Shown here: positions 1 to 9,119 of the stretch, in pieces | Layout of the letters: each line of letters opens with the position of its first letter | Position numbering within the stretch: the stretch's first letter is position 1 | Assembly (NCBI RefSeq): GCF_003533305.1 | Contig: NZ_DOEH01000032.1 | Span: 1 to 64,000, forward strand | Length of the DNA stretch: 64,000 nucleotides | Direction of reading: 5' to 3' | Origin: Providencia sp. | GTDB taxonomy: Bacteria; Pseudomonadota; Gammaproteobacteria; Enterobacterales; Enterobacteriaceae | The notes under the pieces: generated by a model | Told to the model about the DNA's origin: nothing | Databases searched by the model: none | The model's input: the letters and a program-made list of their open reading frames with translations, nothing else | Translations under genes and position numbers: made by a program

Positions 1-193
1 AGGATAAGTGACTTAGCGTAAACTGGTTGAAATATCGCTATATAACTCTAACAAAAACACCAAAAACGAGCTATATCAGAATAATCATCGAGCAAAGAAT
101 AAGCAAAACAGCAATAAGCCCAGTAAGTTCTAATGTACATAAAAATAAACTATGTAACGAAGTATTGCAAACTTAAAAATGCATCTTAATCAT

Positions 194-207
194 TTGATTT
201 ATATCAA
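194..207. promoter_or_regulatory. FNR-like site
   Basis: TTGATTTATATCAA matches the FNR consensus TTGAT-N4-ATCAA without a mismatch. No intact gene follows on the plus strand, so it may serve a gene to the left of the window or be left over from a lost one. Chance occurrence in AT-rich DNA is possible. Confidence 0.4.
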
Positions 208-653
208 TATAATACCGATTAATAATAAGAAATGTTAATATCATGATTATCAAAGCAATATAGCTCGATATATTAAATATAAAAATTAAAATATTTTAGA
301 ATTTAATATCGAAATCAGAAAAAAATCAAATTAGTATGTAAGTTTAACCGTTTTTAACGACGTTGAGTTCACGGTATTATTCAAAAAACAGGCTGGCTAA
401 AATAAGGGATATTTAATCGATAGTACAACAAGGGAAATCAATACCAAATCAAAAAGTCGTTTTTACTTAGGTGATGTTATCAATGCTATCTCTGGTGGGT
501 ACTCTGCATTAAATGAGTACACCACTGAGTAAAAAAAATAAATATCGAAATAAAATCATTACAATTCAATTTGATAATCTATAAATCACCGTTTAACGTG
601 TAAGCTTACAGTTTAGGCTCATACTGTTTCATAAAGTATCAAATTATTATTAC

Positions 654-693
654 GCAGCATAAAATTCATAGAGTTAACTTGGATTTATGCTGC
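654..693. other. Inverted repeat
   Basis: GCAGCATAAA and TTTATGCTGC form a perfect 10-bp stem around a 20-base loop. There is no long T run on either side, so it is not a classic terminator. Its role is unknown. Confidence 0.35.
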
Positions 694-890
694 TTATTGT
701 CTCACTGAAAAACCCCACCACTAAATGAGTATGTAGATAAGTACAACTTATTTGCCTTCTCTTCCCAAATGAGTCAATCAAGTTAACTTACATAACCAAT
801 TGAGCTTATTGATATTCACGTGACTGACCCTGACTGATAATGAACAAAATTGTTGAAATCAGTCACTGAATAATCTAATAATTTACCTGT

Positions 891-1919
891 TTAAATTTCT
901 ACAATCACTACACCGCGAGCTTTGCCTGAACAGGCTGCTTGTAAAGCAAGAGGTGCTGATTCTAAACCTTTAAATAACGTTGATGAGAATGTGATTTCTG
1001 CCCATTCGGGTTCATCAAGGCGAGCTATCCATTCCGAAAACATTTCTGGATTATTATCAGCACTATAACCACGCATAGTTACGCCTTTAACAATCAGCGA
1101 AAAAGAATCGATTTCAACTGGCGCAAACTTAGTTGATTCCTTATCTGCCAGTTCAGCTGAAAGTGCACCAAGCAATACCAAACGTGCACCCTCTCTAGTA
1201 TGTGAAACCGCCGCAGCTAATTGTTCACCACCGACAATATCCACAAATATATCAATGCCATCCGGAGCGTATCTGTGTAACTGTTCACTGATAGTGCCCT
1301 CCCCTCGAATAATCACTTGGTCATATTTGAGAGTTTGTTTCATCCATTCAACCTTATTCAGAGAACCAGTACTACCGATAATATATTTGGCTCCCATTTT
1401 ACGAGCAATCTGGGCTGCCATTGAGCCAATTGCTCCAGCCCCACTCGATATAAAAACGACATCACCTGAGTGGACTTGAATACCTTTAGAAAGAGCGGCA
1501 TAAGCTGTCCAGCCATGACCCAGATAAGCGGCTGGATGATGAATGTGAGTACCTAAAAATATACAATTTTCTTGTTTAACCATGGCGAACTCACGCCAAC
1601 CGTAGGGATGAAATACGTAATCTCCGGGTTTTAGATAACTATTCGTTGGTGCACTAATGACTTGCCCTATGGCTGCATCTGCCAGAGTATCTCCTATTGC
1701 GATAGGTGGAAAAGGAATACCTTCCACAGTCTCAGCTTCTTCACTCATCATCAGACGAGTAGAAATAGAGACACGAAACCAGCGGTTGCGGATCAATACA
1801 TCACTGTTTCCATTAGTACATAAAGGTGTTTCCACTATTTGAAAATTATCGGGCTGAGGCATGCCCGTCGATCTTTTGCTAAGGCATATCTCTCTATTTT
1901 TTCGCTTTTCAAATAACAA
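891..1919 (-). CDS. Zinc-free medium-chain dehydrogenase/reductase (CurA/PTGR-like)
   Basis: This 342-residue protein looks like an NADPH-dependent alkenal/one oxidoreductase of the MDR superfamily. It has an N-terminal GroES-like half, with KPGDYVFHPYGW near residue 100, and a Rossmann half with the glycine-rich SSGAGAIGSMAAQIA near residue 157. The zinc-ligand cysteines of true alcohol dehydrogenases are absent, as in the CurA/prostaglandin-reductase group. The ATG start has AAGGAA just upstream. The gene is divergent from a TetR regulator, with a palindrome in the 57-base gap, so repression by that TetR and induction by an electrophile is a reasonable guess. The true substrate cannot be read from sequence. 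Confidence 0.8.
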   Translation of the reverse strand: MLFEKRKNREICLSKRSTGMPQPDNFQIVETPLCTNGNSDVLIRNRWFRVSISTRLMMSEEAETVEGIPFPPIAIGDTLADAAIGQVISAPTNSYLKPGDYVFHPYGWREFAMVKQENCIFLGTHIHHPAAYLGHGWTAYAALSKGIQVHSGDVVFISSGAGAIGSMAAQIARKMGAKYIIGSTGSLNKVEWMKQTLKYDQVIIRGEGTISEQLHRYAPDGIDIFVDIVGGEQLAAAVSHTREGARLVLLGALSAELADKESTKFAPVEIDSFSLIVKGVTMRGYSADNNPEMFSEWIARLDEPEWAEITFSSTLFKGLESAPLALQAACSGKARGVVIVEI

Positions 1920-1939
1920 TTTGCTTTCCTTTAATAATG

Positions 1940-1953
1940 TGAGTTAATACTCA
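1940..1953. promoter_or_regulatory. Likely TetR operator
   Basis: TGAGTTAATACTCA has arms TGAGT/ACTCA around four bases and sits in the gap between the oxidoreductase and tetR genes. TetR-family regulators usually bind such palindromes in the shared promoter. No footprint is available, so this is inference. Confidence 0.45.
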
Positions 1954-1976
1954 TATTATCTATTGGAGAAGACAAT

Positions 1977-2603
1977 TTGAAAACTCGCGTTCCAGAATCT
2001 CCCATTGTAATGCGTAGAGCACCAAGTCAGAACCGTTCACGGATGATGGTAAGTGTGATCCTTGAATCTGCAACTCGCGTCTTAGCTGAAACTGGTTGGT
2101 CCAAATTTACTACGAATCAAGTTGCAAGTATTGCAGGTGTGAGCATTGGATCGCTTTATCAATACTACCCTAATAAACTTGCACTGGCGGAAGCCATACG
2201 TCAGCAACATCTTGAGGATATTCTACAGGTGCTTGATGCGTGTAACAGGCAAAAAACTAACGTGACAAATGAGTTGCAATTGACTGATAGAGTTGAAGGA
2301 TTAATTGATGGGATTGTGGCAGTTCATTTAATTAACCCAAATTTACATCGCATTCTATTGGAAGAAGTTCCGCTATCAGAGCGAAATGTTCACCAGAACT
2401 TTGAGCTTCTTTATGCGAATCATTACCTTAATTTCACTACTCAAATACTCGGAGAGGATTCTCCTCGCAATAAAGTGGTCAGTAAGATCCTCGCTTCGAC
2501 AATAGAAGGCGTAATGCACAATGCTGCACGCCATGGGGAACTTAAATCTTCCGAAATCAAGCAAGAATTGATGTTACTGATCTGTTCGTATCTTAAAAAC
2601 TAA
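1977..2603 (+). CDS. TetR/AcrR family regulator
   Basis: A 208-residue TetR-type repressor. Residues about 22-68 form the DNA-binding domain (ILESATRVLAETGWSKFTTN, then SIGSLYQYYPNKLALAEA); the rest is a helical ligand-binding domain. The start is TTG with GGAG about 10 bases upstream. It is divergent from the oxidoreductase gene, which is its most likely target, and the remnant of an exporter gene follows on the other strand. The ligand is unknown. Confidence 0.85.
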   Translation: MKTRVPESPIVMRRAPSQNRSRMMVSVILESATRVLAETGWSKFTTNQVASIAGVSIGSLYQYYPNKLALAEAIRQQHLEDILQVLDACNRQKTNVTNELQLTDRVEGLIDGIVAVHLINPNLHRILLEEVPLSERNVHQNFELLYANHYLNFTTQILGEDSPRNKVVSKILASTIEGVMHNAARHGELKSSEIKQELMLLICSYLKN

Positions 2604-2684
2604 AGAGGCCATAAGATCAAGCACTAAACCAATTTGTTTGAAAAAACCTCTTGATGAGATAGAACTTAAGAGTAATTCTATTTC

Positions 2685-2905
2685 CTACTCAGCAACCAAG
2701 AATGAATAGAGAGTCATCACCATTAGCAGTATCCCACCCCCAATGTTAATCACTTTTTTTAATTTAATGACATCAATTTTCTTTGAAGAGTATATTAACA
2801 AGCTGCATGCCAATATCAGCCATAGTGACATCATAATAATATGAATTAAGGATAAAATAATAAAGTCAGCTAAAAATAGCAGCTTATTAAAGCTAACTCA
2901 ATAAA
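2685..2905 (-). pseudogene. Remnant of a LysE/RhtB-type exporter (C-terminal end)
   Basis: An open minus-strand stretch of about 70 codons encodes two hydrophobic segments (around FLADFIILSLIHII and GGGILLMVMTLYSFLV) and ends at a TAG. The layout of a membrane segment, a basic linker, a GGG turn and a last membrane segment resembles the C-terminus of LysE-family amino-acid exporters. An in-frame stop lies upstream and there is no room for the missing two thirds. The family call is from pattern only. Confidence 0.4.
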
Positions 2906-2943
2906 GTAAAATAAAAAATGGAGAGCTCTTTTTCCATTGTCAT

Positions 2944-3900
2944 TTAACTGTGTATTTTCAGCTTTACCTCATTATTGTCTACTAAGCCCTTCTCCACTCT
3001 ATTTTGATATTCACTTTGTGCTCCAAGTTGATCCTGCAAAAACTCAATCAATACTGCAACTTTTCTTGGTAAGTATTTTTTTTCTGGATAAACGACATAA
3101 ATGCTATGATCAGGTAGCTCATGATCAACGAGTATTGGTACTAAATGATTATTAGTTTCATCGGCTAAAGTGATAAAATTTGGCAATAAAGCAATCCCTA
3201 TCCCCTCCTCCACCATTTTTACTAAAGCTTGGCTATTATTAACACGAAAACTACCTTTAGGAATATGGCTAAATTTTTGTCCTTTATAGTAAAAAATCCA
3301 TTCCTGCCCCGCTTGATAAAATGAATATGCTAAGCAATTGTGATTTTTTAAATCTGAAACTTTTTTCGGTATTCCATTTCTTGCCAGATATTCTTTAGAT
3401 GCATAAAGTTGGCTCTTACAGGGAGATAATCTTCTCGCTACCAATAACGAGTCAGATAACTCACCGATACGCAAAGCGATATCATATCCACCACTAATTA
3501 AGTCAGTCACCTTATCATCTAAGAATAATTCAATCTCTAAATTAGGATATTTACGCATAAATAATGGCATCAATTTAGATAAATGTAATGTACCAAATGA
3601 CATTGGTGCACATATCCGAAGTATGCCTGAAGCCTTTTCACTATATTGCGAAATCATATCATCAGCTGTAATAGCCAATTGATGAGATTGCCGAATATAG
3701 TCAATATAAATGATACCAACCTGAGTAAGACTGATACTACGTGTCGTTCGGTAAAATAACTTAACGCCTAATTTATCTTCAACGCCTTGTAAAGCCTTAC
3801 TTACCGCAGATTTAGTGAGATTTAATGATTCTGCGGCCTTAGTTATATTTAAGTTATCTGCCACAGCAATTAAAATAGGAAAAACATTCATATCAATCAT
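2944..3900 (-). CDS. LysR family transcriptional regulator
   Basis: A LysR-type regulator of about 318 residues. The N-terminal winged helix is clear (AAESLNLTKSAVSKALQGVEDKLG, then LFYRTTRSISLTQVG) and is followed by a periplasmic-binding-like effector domain. I chose the ATG at 3900 because GGGTGA precedes it; TTG at 3918 and ATG at 3912 are also in frame but lack a ribosome site. It is divergent from a two-gene DUF606 membrane pair, which it probably controls. The effector is unknown. Confidence 0.87.
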   Translation of the reverse strand: MIDMNVFPILIAVADNLNITKAAESLNLTKSAVSKALQGVEDKLGVKLFYRTTRSISLTQVGIIYIDYIRQSHQLAITADDMISQYSEKASGILRICAPMSFGTLHLSKLMPLFMRKYPNLEIELFLDDKVTDLISGGYDIALRIGELSDSLLVARRLSPCKSQLYASKEYLARNGIPKKVSDLKNHNCLAYSFYQAGQEWIFYYKGQKFSHIPKGSFRVNNSQALVKMVEEGIGIALLPNFITLADETNNHLVPILVDHELPDHSIYVVYPEKKYLPRKVAVLIEFLQDQLGAQSEYQNRVEKGLVDNNEVKLKIHS

Positions 3901-4007
3901 GTAATCACCCATTGTCAACTATAAGTAAACAGTATGTTTTCTTGTCAGCCAAAATAAAAAAGCATATCTTATCCATACAAAAATACAACTTAAAAAAATA
4001 TATCAAT

Positions 4008-4463
4008 ATGAATAACAAGTATATTTTATCATTATATGCATTCATTTCGGGAGTACTTCTCTCATTAATGATTATGAGCAATAGCTACCTAGCTCATTTT
4101 ACTACCCCCCTAACCGCCTCTTGGATAACCCATGCAATTGGCTCTCTTGTTTCCTTAATTATATATTTTTTGTATCTGAACAAAAAGAAAGTCATTCACT
4201 CAGAACATAGAACTATTAAAATAATTTATTATCTCGGTGGAATACCTGGAGCATTCACGGTTCTTTTAGCTGCAATTACAGTTAATAGCACTTTATCATT
4301 ATCTGGAAGTATTATTTTGATGATAACCGGACAAATACTTTTTAGTTTATTAATAGATGCATTTGGATGGTTTGGCCTGAAAAAAAGAAAAATTAAATTT
4401 AAAGATTTTTTAATGTGCATTCTGCTACTTAGCGGTAGTGTTTTATTAATTGTTAGCAGGTAA
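4008..4463 (+). CDS. DUF606/YdcZ-type small membrane transporter subunit
   Basis: A 151-residue protein with about five hydrophobic helices and the pattern of the DMT-superfamily DUF606 (YdcZ) group: GVLLSLMIMSN near the start and GSIILMITGQILFSLLIDAFGWFG in the second half. The ATG at 4008 starts directly with the first membrane helix; upstream in-frame ATGs would add about 30 polar residues. The next gene, a paralogue, starts four bases after the stop. The two probably form a heteromeric exporter, as paired DUF606 genes do. Substrate unknown. Confidence 0.75.
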   Translation: MNNKYILSLYAFISGVLLSLMIMSNSYLAHFTTPLTASWITHAIGSLVSLIIYFLYLNKKKVIHSEHRTIKIIYYLGGIPGAFTVLLAAITVNSTLSLSGSIILMITGQILFSLLIDAFGWFGLKKRKIKFKDFLMCILLLSGSVLLIVSR

Positions 4464-4467
4464 TTAA

Positions 4468-4899
4468 ATGACTATTTATATTTTTATTGCACTATTAAAT
4501 GGTATTTGTATTGTAGCTAGTCGCACGCTAAATGGAAAACTAGCTTATCAATATAACCCATTCTATAGTGCTTTAATTAATCATGTGATCGGTTTTATAT
4601 TTCTAACCTTTTTTATACTAATATTCAAAGATTACCAATCTATTAACTTAACTGAAATTCCACTAATTACTTTTGTTGGTGGCATTATTGGCGCATTTTT
4701 TGTCGTCATTAATAGTTATGTATTGCCACTATTAGGCGTTATGTTGACCTCTGTTCTAGCTATTTGTGGCCAAATGATTTCAAGCTTACTCATTGATATT
4801 TTTAATAGTGCGCAGAACCATAACTTATTATTACAACTTGTGGGTGTCTGTTTGATTGTTGCAGGTGTTTTAATCAATTTCACTGAAAAAAACAGATAG
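4468..4899 (+). CDS. DUF606/YdcZ-type small membrane transporter subunit (second)
   Basis: A 143-residue integral membrane protein homologous to its upstream neighbour, sharing the G-Q-S-L-L-I-D motif (GQMISSLLIDIFN) and similar helix spacing. It begins four bases after the previous stop, so the two are co-transcribed and probably work as a pair. A strong bidirectional terminator follows. The divergent LysR gene is the likely regulator. Confidence 0.75.
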   Translation: MTIYIFIALLNGICIVASRTLNGKLAYQYNPFYSALINHVIGFIFLTFFILIFKDYQSINLTEIPLITFVGGIIGAFFVVINSYVLPLLGVMLTSVLAICGQMISSLLIDIFNSAQNHNLLLQLVGVCLIVAGVLINFTEKNR

Positions 4900-4910
4900 T
4901 TCGCAAAGCT

Positions 4911-4960
4911 AAAACGGCACTTTAAACACTACATTAGTAGTATGCTTAAAATGCCGTTTT
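4911..4960. terminator. Bidirectional terminator
   Basis: AAAACGGCA pairs with TGCCGTTTT, extended inward by complementary AT-rich bases and ACTAC/GTAGT. The A and T flanks let it stop both the DUF606 pair and the converging siderophore-binding-protein gene. Confidence 0.75.
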
Positions 4961-4984
4961 AATACGTTATAACTCAATTTGTTT

Positions 4985-6121
4985 TTATTGCGCTTGAACC
5001 CAAAAAACCCCACTACCATCTAATGCAGTAAACGTTTTATGCAAATAATCGCTATCGGCTTGAGGGTCAAGATCAGCAAATAATTCAGGATGGATGAATT
5101 TTGCTATGGCTTCCACGGCGATAATATTAAATGGCGTATCATAATATTGCTGATACAGCGCCAAAACGCGTTTATGTTGAAAAGCCTCTAGAGGACGTAA
5201 TTTAGGACGCTCTAATAAAGCGGCAAGTCTATCCTGTGACTTTTGCTTTTCTCCTGTATAGCCTAGTGGCACTGATACACTGCCTTTTCGTGTACTGTCC
5301 CAATCTGCAGCCGTCATAAGATAGTAATATGGATTGCTATGAATTAATTGTTCCTCATTAATTTCACCGCCCATACCGGTAGAAAACCATTGGGAACCTA
5401 AATTATTACCACCCGCTGTTTCAACAAACTCACCAAAATTACCGTTACCAAAGGTTTTACAGCAATAATCTTCACCCGTGACGCCCACTGCTCTTTCAAT
5501 AAAAACGGTGGGGCGTTGCTCTTTAGTCAGCGTTGCAACACGAGAGCGGATCAATTCTAATTTTTGCTGGTAAAAGCGATTGAATTCTTCTGCTTGTTTT
5601 TCTTCACCGAAAACACGACCAAGCAATTGCATACTCGGAACCGTATTTTTTAATGGATACTGTCTGAAATCGATAAAAATAACAGGTAATCCACTTTTTT
5701 CTAACAGTGATAATGTACCGCTTTCCGTTAATTTACTTTGCAAACCAATGTCAAAAATAAGTAAATCGGGTTGCGCAATTAATGCTTTTTCTACACTAAA
5801 ATCAGTGGTGTAAGGATTTGGAAAAACAGGAATATCTTTAAGTTCAGGAAAATTTACCCCATATGCAGCACTGAGATCGGGCGCTTTTTTTATCAACGCA
5901 TCATCCCAAGCAATTATTCCTTTTAATGGTGTTTGCGGATGTAAAATATTTAATGCAACCAGAACACGACTATCTGCTAACATCACTTTAGAAACAGGTG
6001 CATTGACCGATACCGTTCTACCTGCGATATCGGTTACTGTAATCGGTGCTGAATAGCTCGATAATGAAAAAGCCAAACCCAATATGATGTAGCTGATTTT
6101 ACTTATTAATCCTTTCAACAT
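4985..6121 (-). CDS. Ferric-siderophore ABC transporter substrate-binding protein
   Basis: A 378-residue periplasmic binding protein of the FepB/BtuF type. It has an N-terminal signal peptide (hydrophobic run ending near SAPIT), then the class III lobe pattern (TVTDIAGRTVSVNAPVSKVML; PDLLIFDIGL). It is longer than most relatives (about 300-330 residues). It lies 18 bases downstream of the FecA-like receptor gene and shares its Fur-controlled promoter. No permease or ATPase genes are adjacent, so it must use one encoded elsewhere or serve another role. Confidence 0.82.
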   Translation of the reverse strand: MLKGLISKISYIILGLAFSLSSYSAPITVTDIAGRTVSVNAPVSKVMLADSRVLVALNILHPQTPLKGIIAWDDALIKKAPDLSAAYGVNFPELKDIPVFPNPYTTDFSVEKALIAQPDLLIFDIGLQSKLTESGTLSLLEKSGLPVIFIDFRQYPLKNTVPSMQLLGRVFGEEKQAEEFNRFYQQKLELIRSRVATLTKEQRPTVFIERAVGVTGEDYCCKTFGNGNFGEFVETAGGNNLGSQWFSTGMGGEINEEQLIHSNPYYYLMTAADWDSTRKGSVSVPLGYTGEKQKSQDRLAALLERPKLRPLEAFQHKRVLALYQQYYDTPFNIIAVEAIAKFIHPELFADLDPQADSDYLHKTFTALDGSGVFWVQAQ

Positions 6122-6139
6122 ATTAATGCCTTGTATTAA

Positions 6140-8275
6140 TTAAAATTTCACTGATGCTTGAACATAATAAGTTCTTGGCTGTCCCACATAAATACCTGCG
6201 TTATTATCTGTGGAGCGAGTAAAATAAGTTTGATTAAATAAATTTTTAATCCCTGCTGATAGTGTTAAATCAGACAAACTTTTACCAAAATGATATTCAC
6301 CACGGCCATCCCACACCATATAACCTGGAATAGTGCCATAACGACCATCAGCACTCCCTTCAGTAATATAAGAATTACCAGTACCCGGTGATTCTTGAGA
6401 GGACTGAGCATAGGTGTTCAAATTCCAAACCCAATTACCCGTTTCATATCGACTACCCGCGGTAATAACTTGTCGTGAATAAAAAGGCAGATCTTTATCA
6501 GCAAAATTTCCTTTTTTACTAATTGCTTTGGTATAAGTGTAAGTGCTGTAGACGCTTGCGCCTTCTAAAACATCTGATAGCTCAGTTAAATCATATTTTG
6601 CTGCTAATTCAATGCCTTGATGTGTAGTTGCACCTAAATTAGTCCAACCTGTTGAATTTTCGATATATTGTAGCTGATCATCAAAATCAATATAAAATAG
6701 CGTCATTTCAAGAGATAGCGCGGTATTATCGAATCTTGTGCCCACTTCATAGTTATGCGCTTTTTCAGCACTTAAACCGTTAGCTGGAGAATTTCCTACA
6801 CCAGCGGTATTAAGCTGAAAATACTGTAAGCTGCCAAAGGAAGTGCTCGCGTTAGCAAATAATTTCCATTCATCATCAATATGATAAATGACGGCAAGTG
6901 CTGGTAATGGTTCGCTATAATTTTTACTGCGATTTTGATTTTTAAAGCTATCATCTAAGTGAATTTTGATATTTTCATAGCGTATCCCTGGAATAATTGT
7001 CCAGTTGCCAACATCAATAGTATCATCCAGATATATAGCATGAGCTTCTGTACCGCCAGATGTGTGTTGATAATATTGTCCAGTATCTGGACGAGAGCCT
7101 TGAGAGCCAGTTTGATACCAATTTGAACGGTACGCTTTTTCATCTGCTGTTTCATTTAAGTAACGATAACCCACCGTTACCTCATGAGAAATATCATTAA
7201 AACGAAATAGTTGTGAATAGCTTGGCTCAATTGCATATGCACTATAATGACGAGGATAAGAAACTAAACGGCTTTGCCCACCATTATCCTTTCTCTCGCT
7301 CTCAATATAGCTCCCCCGATAACTTTTACTAAACCACGTCATCAATTCAAACTGCTTGTCATCTTCTTGATGTTTATACTTAAACGACATATCTTGGCGA
7401 TTACCCTCAAAGCGATCAAAAGACCGAACTGATTGGTAAGGATCTGCGTTGTATTGTGCTTGAGTCAACCCACCAGGCATGCCTGATATCGCACGATAAT
7501 AGTGAAAATTAGCGAGAATTTCGTCGTTATCGGTTAATGCATAACGTGTTTTTAGGATAAGATCATCAATATCGGTATTATCATTACTTTTACGATACCC
7601 TTGACCATGTAATCCCGAATAGAGCAATAATGCGCCTGCTGAATTATCTGATTTTGAACCCCCAACTGAAGCATCCACGCCGGTTTTCAAGCCACCCGTT
7701 TTTGCACCTTGGGTCTGTATTGCCGCACTACCGCCAAATTCTTTAGGAATTGGTTTTGTCACAAAATTAATAACACCACCTACGTTTTGGGGCCCATAAC
7801 GTACCGATGCCCCACCTCGGATCACATCAATAGACTCAATTGAGCCCAAAGATAGCGGTGACATGGATAGCTGGGGTTGCCCATAAGGTGCGGCCGCTAA
7901 AGGCATACCATCGAGTAAAATTGTTGAACGTGGTGAAAGGCGTGATGTCAGCCCCCTAACTCCCACATTCAAAGAAACATCACTGCCTCCTGTCCCATTG
8001 CTTTCACGAACCTGCACACCGGGTATGCCTTTTAAAGCATCAGCAATGGTTGCACTTCCTGTCTCTTTTATTTGCTGTTTTGTTTTGACCGTTCTAGCAC
8101 CTGGATGATTAAATACCACTTCGCTATCATCTGCACTTTCTAACCAATTTCCAACGACAGTTATCTCATCATTTTTATTGTTATCAACAGCATAGGATTG
8201 GTGGCTAAACAGTGCGATAAAGACAGCAAGAGGAGTAAGTCGTGAATATTTTTTCGGTTTCATAAATAAAAGCAT
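6140..8275 (-). CDS. FecA-like TonB-dependent outer membrane siderophore receptor
   Basis: A 711-residue TonB-dependent receptor. After the signal peptide comes a TonB box (EITVVG, about residue 38), the plug (LSPRSTILLDGMPLAAAPYG; YGPQNVGGVINFVT) and a 22-strand barrel ending in the C-terminal aromatic residue of VKF. The plug and the end of the barrel (GIYVGQPRTYYVQASVKF) closely resemble E. coli FecA. Unlike FecA, it has no N-terminal signalling domain and no fecI/fecR genes beside it. A Fur box lies 24 bases upstream. A ferric citrate or hydroxycarboxylate siderophore is the likely ligand, but this is inferred. Confidence 0.88.
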   Translation of the reverse strand: MLLFMKPKKYSRLTPLAVFIALFSHQSYAVDNNKNDEITVVGNWLESADDSEVVFNHPGARTVKTKQQIKETGSATIADALKGIPGVQVRESNGTGGSDVSLNVGVRGLTSRLSPRSTILLDGMPLAAAPYGQPQLSMSPLSLGSIESIDVIRGGASVRYGPQNVGGVINFVTKPIPKEFGGSAAIQTQGAKTGGLKTGVDASVGGSKSDNSAGALLLYSGLHGQGYRKSNDNTDIDDLILKTRYALTDNDEILANFHYYRAISGMPGGLTQAQYNADPYQSVRSFDRFEGNRQDMSFKYKHQEDDKQFELMTWFSKSYRGSYIESERKDNGGQSRLVSYPRHYSAYAIEPSYSQLFRFNDISHEVTVGYRYLNETADEKAYRSNWYQTGSQGSRPDTGQYYQHTSGGTEAHAIYLDDTIDVGNWTIIPGIRYENIKIHLDDSFKNQNRSKNYSEPLPALAVIYHIDDEWKLFANASTSFGSLQYFQLNTAGVGNSPANGLSAEKAHNYEVGTRFDNTALSLEMTLFYIDFDDQLQYIENSTGWTNLGATTHQGIELAAKYDLTELSDVLEGASVYSTYTYTKAISKKGNFADKDLPFYSRQVITAGSRYETGNWVWNLNTYAQSSQESPGTGNSYITEGSADGRYGTIPGYMVWDGRGEYHFGKSLSDLTLSAGIKNLFNQTYFTRSTDNNAGIYVGQPRTYYVQASVKF

Positions 8276-8298
8276 AATCTATTAAAGTAATTAAGAGC

Positions 8299-8317
8299 GA
8301 TAATGATAATTATAATC
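8299..8317 (-). promoter_or_regulatory. Fur box
   Basis: GATAATGATAATTATAATC matches the 19-base Fur consensus at about 16 positions and lies just upstream of the FecA-like receptor, so the receptor/binding-protein operon should be repressed when iron is plentiful. Confidence 0.8.
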
Positions 8318-8445
8318 ATTGCTCATAATCAACTTAATTTACTTATTATTTTTTACATATTTAATTCTATAAAACATTACATAATATAAGGTTTTTCCCC
8401 TACTTTAATTTATTGTTTTTATTTATACATTCCATTTAATAATAT

Positions 8446-9024
8446 TTAAGATAAGGTTGAATTAGGTAAAATCTCAATCCAAATTAATTGACTCTCTGAA
8501 GTCTGCGGTGTTAACTCTCCTTCGCCGATATCAGGTAACCACCAACCACCTTGCCCTACCGTCATCACATTGCAACTAGCCCCTGTTACACGCCATTCCC
8601 CTGATAATACATATACGATACCCGCTTGATTTATTGGTAATTTTTTCGAGTTACTAAGAATGTGTTCCTTCACAATCCAACGCTCTTCATTAAAAATAAA
8701 ATTCAATAAATGTACCGGTGTTTGTTCTATTTCAACACTGACATATTGATATGCAGGTAGGCGAATAGCTTCGCCTAACTGTTTTAATTGATGTTTAAAA
8801 CTGTAATTATCCGTTATGCACAGTTCTTGGTTATCAAGGAGAATCGCGAGTCGCTCCCCTGATGAATATTGTTTAAGAAAACTATTTTGATTAATTGTAG
8901 AAATGCTTGCGCGCAATGAATAATCAGATGCAACGGGCCAGCAAAAGACCTCTTGACTAGCACCGCATCCGTCACTCCACTCACGAGTCGGCAATTCAAT
9001 TACATTGAAACATTTAATTTTCAT
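8446..9024 (-). CDS. ves: HutD/Ves family cupin-like protein
   Basis: A 192-residue protein of the HutD/Ves family. Typical traits are the N-terminal W-x-N/D-G-x-G-x-[TS]-[RE] region (REWSDGCGASQEV), a conserved RASIS strand, and GERLAILLDN in the bicupin core. E. coli Ves is a cold- and stress-linked protein of this type; the biochemical role is not settled. The ATG follows a purine-rich GGGGGG run. It is between the siderophore receptor and ydcR on the same strand, but each has its own gap. Confidence 0.75.
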   Translation of the reverse strand: MKIKCFNVIELPTREWSDGCGASQEVFCWPVASDYSLRASISTINQNSFLKQYSSGERLAILLDNQELCITDNYSFKHQLKQLGEAIRLPAYQYVSVEIEQTPVHLLNFIFNEERWIVKEHILSNSKKLPINQAGIVYVLSGEWRVTGASCNVMTVGQGGWWLPDIGEGELTPQTSESQLIWIEILPNSTLS

Positions 9025-9119
9025 ATTCCCCCCGAGTACAACTACTTAATGCTATTCACTCAACACTTAGATTCGCAGAGTTAATATCTCAAGGCAATGA
9101 ATTTTCAACGATAATGTGA

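Larger units (their letters stand above)
1..890. other. Gene-poor 890-base stretch
   Basis: No convincing gene is seen here. It contains an FNR-like site (194-207), a 10-bp perfect stem-loop (654-693) and two short plus-strand open stretches, about 331-399 and 400-531, that look like the 3' end of a decayed gene. The second stretch reads through roughly 43 codons without a start and ends in a short tail with NEYTTE before the stop. I do not recognise the product. Confidence 0.5.

Noticed and set aside
7..300. Promoter or RNA gene in the AT-rich first bases
   Set aside because: Only chance-like -10 matches were seen; nothing beyond the FNR-like site could be supported.
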